Assembly: GCA_039619475.1 (NCBI GenBank)
Contig: CM077116.1
Coordinates: 304,456,464 to 304,520,463, forward strand
Source of the DNA: Icerya purchasi
Taxonomy: Eukaryota > Arthropoda > Insecta > Hemiptera > Monophlebidae
DNA length: 64,000 bases
Reading direction: 5' to 3'
A program made the translations under genes and the position numbers. Positions 59,958-64,000 of this stretch are shown piece after piece. Below the pieces are notes generated by a model, which saw only the letters and a list, made by a program, of their open reading frames with translations, was not told the origin of the DNA and did no database searches. How positions within the stretch are numbered: the first letter of the stretch is position 1; each line of letters begins with the position of its first letter.

Positions 59958-60430
59958 TGATACATACCGGATAAGCATCTACTTATTTGATCGCATTAAG
60001 ACTGATGAGAGGCACACACTATGGGGGACCAGGTTGTAATGAAAATAGGAAAAATTTTATTATATTATAAAATAGCGAAAAATTAATATTACGAAAAATA
60101 TCATTCAAAAAAAGAAATTACCAGAGTTTTGCAAATAAAATTAGAAATGGTACATGTAGATGTTTTTTCTATTCTTCCTTTGTTCTCGGCAATTTGTAAT
60201 TGTTACCGACGCCGCTTACACGTTGATCTGTTCAATAACTCTTGTGTTTCCTCGTGCGTTGATTATTTTGCTTCTAGTTTTCCCTTTAAAATAAAATGCG
60301 TGCAAAATTGTCTCGCAGGCGCAATTAGTAGAATAAATAAAATGGTTTTTAAATATTTTATCGAAATCCTAATTAATCAATTTAGAGACAAAAAAAAAAA
60401 AAAAAAATAAAAAAAATGAATCATGACAAA
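59958..60430. other. Intron, unresolved A-tailed stretch
   Basis: The open frame at 60129-60407 has no known domain and runs into an A-rich run (60391-60417). It may be the tail of an unrecognised insertion. Confidence 0.4.
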
Positions 60431-63035
60431 TTTTGGCTCGCTGATTAAGAGTCTTTGCGCTCCATTTTAAAAATTCCTCGTCTTCTTCCTTATATGATCC
60501 TTCCTTTGTGGTCATGAAACTAACCGTGGAACAACAAACAATATCTTTTAATTCCGACGAAAGTGATCCTTTAAATCTTCCTTTTACAATCCATGAGTTA
60601 AATTATCAACTAATCTGCAACATAAGGAATAGCGCACCTGGAGTTGATTCCATACATTCCTTTATGCTCAAACATCCTCCTACATCTGCTAGATTATCCT
60701 TGCTCTGCATCTACAACCAAATTTGGTCTTCTGGTTTTATCCTAAAATCCTTAAAAACAACTCTCTTTATCCCGATTGTCAAGTCAAACAAACACCCCTT
60801 CCTTCCTCAAAGCTATAAACCCATCTCGTTGATCTCAGTCCTTTCTAAGGTAATGGAGAAAATGCTGAACCGACGCCTCTTTTTCTATCTCGAATCCAAG
60901 AAAATCCTTTCTCCGATCCAAGCAGGCGGCCGAAAATATAAATCCGCACTCTTTTATCTCTGTAGCCTACAAAGGCAAATCCTAACAGCCCACAGTAGAT
61001 CACACAGCATCTCTACTCGGTCTTTTTTGATATAGAGAAAGCTTACGACCGCATATGGCGATATGGAGTGCTTAAAAAGCTGAAGAACGCCGGAATTAGC
61101 GGTAATATGGCCAATTTTATCCAGAGCTTCCCCACTGATAGAACTATTTAAGTGAGAATAGGCTCTTCAGTATCTTCATCCTTCACGACTGAAAATGGAA
61201 TTCCACCGGGTTCGCCTATAAGTATAACCCCTTGTTTATCCTTTATATAAACGATATAGCAGAGTGCATAAGGCCGCCGGTAACAGCCCGTTTGTTCATT
61301 GATGACCTTAACATATCTCTTCCCTCAAACTTCCCCGCTAATGCGATGTTTATCCTACAGTTAACGATCAATAGATTACAAAACTGGGCAGAAAAGAATG
61401 GCTTGGATTTCTCATCTTCAAACACTGCATGTGTCCAATTCCTAAAGAAGCGTCGTCCTATTTCCAATCCCTGATATCACCCTCTACCTAAAACATGTAC
61501 CTATCCCGTTCCTTCCTTCCATAAAGTTTCTGGGTCTAACGTTCGGTGAAAAATTATCGTGGGCTCCACACATGTCTATCCTTAAGCGTAGTTGCATGAA
61601 ATCCTTGTCCATCTTGAAATGTTTATCCGACCACAAGTACAATATAGATCCAAAATTTCTGTTAGCAGTATACAAAGCCCTTATCCTAAGTAAACTGTCA
61701 TACGGTTGTCAGGTGTATTCTTCTGCTAATAAAACTCTTCTAGAATCTATCGATCCTATCTATAATACATCTTTACGTATCATACTTGGGGCGCACCAGA
61801 CTTCTCCTTCCTTTGGTGGGCCTTCCTCCTTTATCTATTATTCGCGATTATCTCACCTTTCGAGATTATTTTCGTTATTCCTTACCAGATCAATTTTCCA
61901 CCAGTAACTTCCAAATCCCATTCCCATCCTTTCCTGGCGATCCATTGGTCAATTTAACTTTTCTTTCTACGGTAGGCATAAATTGAAGCGATCGCCATGT
62001 TAATCCGACCGCTATAGCGCCCTGGATTCATATCTCAACATCTATAAACATATCCTTAGCAGATCCCTTAAGAACATCTAACCTTTCTATACCCATGTCT
62101 CAAGTAGTATTAAATAAACTCGCCTCCTTTCCTAACTACGTTCACATGTACACAGACGCAGCTAAAGCGAGTCCTATTAATTCTTCTTCACCAACTGCAT
62201 GCGCTTATGAAATTGAAGGTGTAATGTACACCGAGCGCCTAAACGACTATTGCCCTTCTTTAGAGGCAGAAATGTTTGGGATCCTTCTTTGTCTTGAGAC
62301 ATATGCTTCAAGCTCAGCGTCTCAGAATGCCCTTCTTATTACAGACTCACTTCAATCTATTAAAGCCATCCAGAGCCCAGACAGTTGCAACTCTCTACTA
62401 ATTAAAATAAAAAACCTCCTATTCCAACTTTCACGATCTGGGGTATATGTCACAATTCTTATGGATCCCTGGCCATGTTAGGGTTCCCGGCAATGAGCGG
62501 GTTGACTTGGCTGCTAAGGCAACTCTATCTAGCCCGATGCCGTTTAACGCTGTACTGACTCGATTGGGGTCATCAGCTTTTCTGATACACTGAAGAGTGG
62601 AGCAAACCATGGTCGACCTGGCTCAGGTCCATAAAGTCGAACACCGACGCATGTTGGCCGCCGTTTCCCGTCTCACGTACGTATTTCTCGATCCTATCGA
62701 GACTGCGTCTGGGGCACACTGCACTGTCACACAATTACGTCTTTGAAGAAGCTCCCCCTCCGTCTACCTATCTCCTTTGAAGGTTCACGGCCTTGCCAAC
62801 CGTAAAGCATCTGCTGAAATGGTGTCGGCATACTTCCCGTACTTCTAGTCATACCTCACCCAACCGTCTGTTGTTCAATTACCCGGATTGTGTTCGGGCA
62901 GTGTTGAATTTTGCAGTATCGAACAGACTGCACCGCCTTCTGTAATTTCCAGTGAGTCTAGGTACCCTAATAGCCGAGGTAGTTACACACGGCGCCTAGA
63001 TTTATATTTGTAAATTTATTAAAAAAAAAAAAAAA
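60431..63035 (+). pseudogene. I-lineage LINE (copy 2): RT, RNase H, zinc end, A-tail
   Basis: The longest LINE in the window. RT starts with LNYQLICNIRNSAPGVDSIH (60598 on) and IPIVKSNKHPFLPQSYKPIS. A frameshift leads to FFDIEKAYDRIWRYGVLKKL (about 61024-61083, first Asp) and GIPPGSPIS (about 61201-61227). The palm is F-I-D-D at 61295-61306 with both Asp kept. Then YKALILSKLSYGCQVYSSA (from about 61673), and RNase H with MYTDAAKASP (62149 on), LEAEMFGILLCLE and LLITDSL, completed by RVPGNERVDLAAKATL. The zinc-side block LRLGHTALSHNYVFEEAPPP lies near 62705-62760. A15 at 63021-63035 is the tail. No endonuclease is present, so it is 5' truncated; five or more frameshifts or stops make it inactive. 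Same family as 20528-22137. Confidence 0.9.
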
Positions 63036-63099
63036 TTAACCAAACATAAACAATTGATATAAAGTAAATAAAAAAGAAAAGTATCGAGCATATATAGAG

Positions 63100-63800
63100 A
63101 GAGAGAGAGAATGTCAACAATCTCAAAGGAACTATAACTGAAGCAAGCCGCACTTTAATCTTAACAAAATCGTGGATGAATAATGGCGATAATATCGACA
63201 TATCAAATTTCGATTGCATCGTGAAATTTAAACGCCAGAACGTTCGAGCAGGAAGGGTTGTTGCAGTTTATCGTAATAGAAAGGATAAGTCAAATATTGT
63301 TACACTTTTAATATTGATATGTCAATACACACAAGGTTACTCAATTAGATTTTGTTCATACAAATGTTCGGGATTATATATGTACTGTTCAATGTAAGAC
63401 GGAAGATGGAAAAGAAATAATTATTTTATCGCCATTTATATTTATCCAAAAATCAAAAGGTCCGTGATGTAATTAAATTTAAACATAGAAGATTACTCCC
63501 TTTCACTCCCGATGATTCAAGGTTATTAAAAGAAAATTTACATACACTTTCAATGATATTAGCTAGAGACTTCAATGTCAGTTTTCCATCAGACGATTCT
63601 CTTTGCCTTTAATAGAATTTCTTCAAACCGAACTTCAGTTATTAATAATAATCCAAATAAGTCAACGACAAAATACGCAACTACCATTGATGCAGTATTT
63701 TGTAGATATTATATTGATAAAATTATATCAAATTCATGAATTAGTTACCATGAGCCTGTATCTTTTATATAGTCTAACAATCAATGAAAAACATTAATAA
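63100..63800 (+). pseudogene. LINE endonuclease domain (APE-type), decayed
   Basis: Reads MNNGDNIDISNFDCIVKFKR, then NVRAGRVVAVYRN (63176-63290). After frameshifts come KFKHRRLLPFTPDDSRLLKE and LHTLSMILARDFNVSFPSDD (63540-63600), then QTELQLLIIIQISQRQNTQL. 'GFDCI.KFKR.N.RAGGVAIY' and 'MILAGDFNVNF' are hallmarks of the endonuclease half of a LINE family widespread in arthropods; this domain nicks the target DNA. Here the Gly of the G-D-F-N motif is Arg (63564-63566), while D-F-N remains. The RT part would lie beyond, but the frame fades before the window ends. Confidence 0.8.
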
Positions 63801-64000
63801 AACAAATGTATTAATCTGCTATTTGTTTTCGTTTTTCTTTAAGTGAAACTTTCTATAGATATTTTTAGAAGAACCACAGATCTCCCCCCCGTTTAGTTCT
63901 TGCTCTTGGTAAATATGGTACTAATACTACAACTTTAAATCGAAGTTGGGAAAAACGACTTTGAAGTTTCACTTCTGCTCTGTGCCCCGAGGCGCATTAA
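63801..64000. other. End of window, nothing recognised
   Basis: No supported feature. Confidence 0.5.

Larger units (their letters stand above)
29134..64000 (+). other. Dscam-family cell-adhesion gene, partial (Ig2 to Ig5)
   Basis: Seven exons with consensus GT/AG borders and matching phases encode the second to fifth Ig domains of a Dscam-type receptor, a neuronal surface protein for homophilic recognition and axon wiring. Junction phases are 1,1,1,2,1,1,2 and then 1, with codons rebuilt correctly at each junction. Intron sizes are 12437, 175, 4250, 1031, 7969 and 1274 bp, so most of the locus is transposon-filled intron. Fly Dscam1 has exon arrays at the first halves of Ig2 and Ig3. Here I recognise only one exon for each, pointing to a Dscam2/3/4-type paralog. 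The Ig7 region, variable in some paralogs, lies outside the window. Which paralog this is cannot be decided here. Confidence 0.88.

Overview
The window is AT-rich eukaryotic DNA, almost certainly from an arthropod and most likely an insect with a large, transposon-filled genome. The only host gene I can support is a member of the Dscam (Down syndrome cell adhesion molecule) family on the + strand. Seven of its exons lie at 29134-29292, 41730-41879, 42055-42175, 46426-46613, 47645-47920, 55890-56034 and 57309-57460. Every exon junction keeps the reading frame. Together they encode Ig domains 2 to 5 of the ectodomain. Exons for the signal peptide and Ig1 (upstream) and for Ig6 onward (downstream) were not found, so bases 1-29133 may be an upstream intron or intergenic DNA, and 57461-64000 is probably the next intron. 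The half-domain exons for Ig2 and Ig3, which form large mutually exclusive arrays in fly Dscam1, appear here once each. This points to a Dscam2/3/4-type paralog.

The rest is introns and flanks packed with transposable elements. Left part (1-29 kb): Jockey-like retrotransposon remnants (520-1400 +, 2996-3700 -), a CR1-like reverse transcriptase remnant (3.9-4.8 kb -), two short near-perfect palindromes (5.7 and 13.8 kb), a 373-bp dimeric minisatellite (9.8-10.2 kb), a probable Helitron (14.3-15.7 kb), more LINE 3' ends (17.2-17.8 -, 17.8-18.6 +, 19.8-20.1 -), an I-lineage LINE with RNase H (20.5-22.1 kb +), a Tigger/pogo element (25.47-26.40 kb), a SINE copy (26.5 kb) and a 715-bp LINE fragment with a perfect 14-bp target duplication (27.16-27.87 kb).

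The 12.4-kb intron between the two Ig2 exons holds a LINE zinc-knuckle end (30.3 kb), an RTE-type LINE (32.9-34.1 kb), a decayed hAT element with an 8-bp target duplication (34.9-37.1 kb) and a 4.1-kb hAT element (37259-41404). The second hAT has matching ends, an 8-bp duplication, an open 532-codon transposase frame and a nested foldback element. The next introns hold a mariner, a second Tigger, a second RTE LINE, a CR1-like 3' end, an RNase H fragment, a piggyBac remnant and a third RTE LINE tail. After the last exon come two SINE copies, a second I-lineage LINE (60.4-63.0 kb) and a LINE endonuclease domain (63.1-63.8 kb).

The mobile elements are linked in places. The SINE and an RTE LINE share their 3' terminal sequence, which suggests the LINE enzyme mobilised the SINE. 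Insertions are nested (foldback inside hAT, hAT inside a Dscam intron, Tigger inside a TA microsatellite). I see no bacterial-type operon, CRISPR array or defence system. The most unusual items are the two-member palindrome family, the open hAT transposase with an altered first catalytic residue, the SINE/LINE tail match and the excess of long G or C homopolymers.
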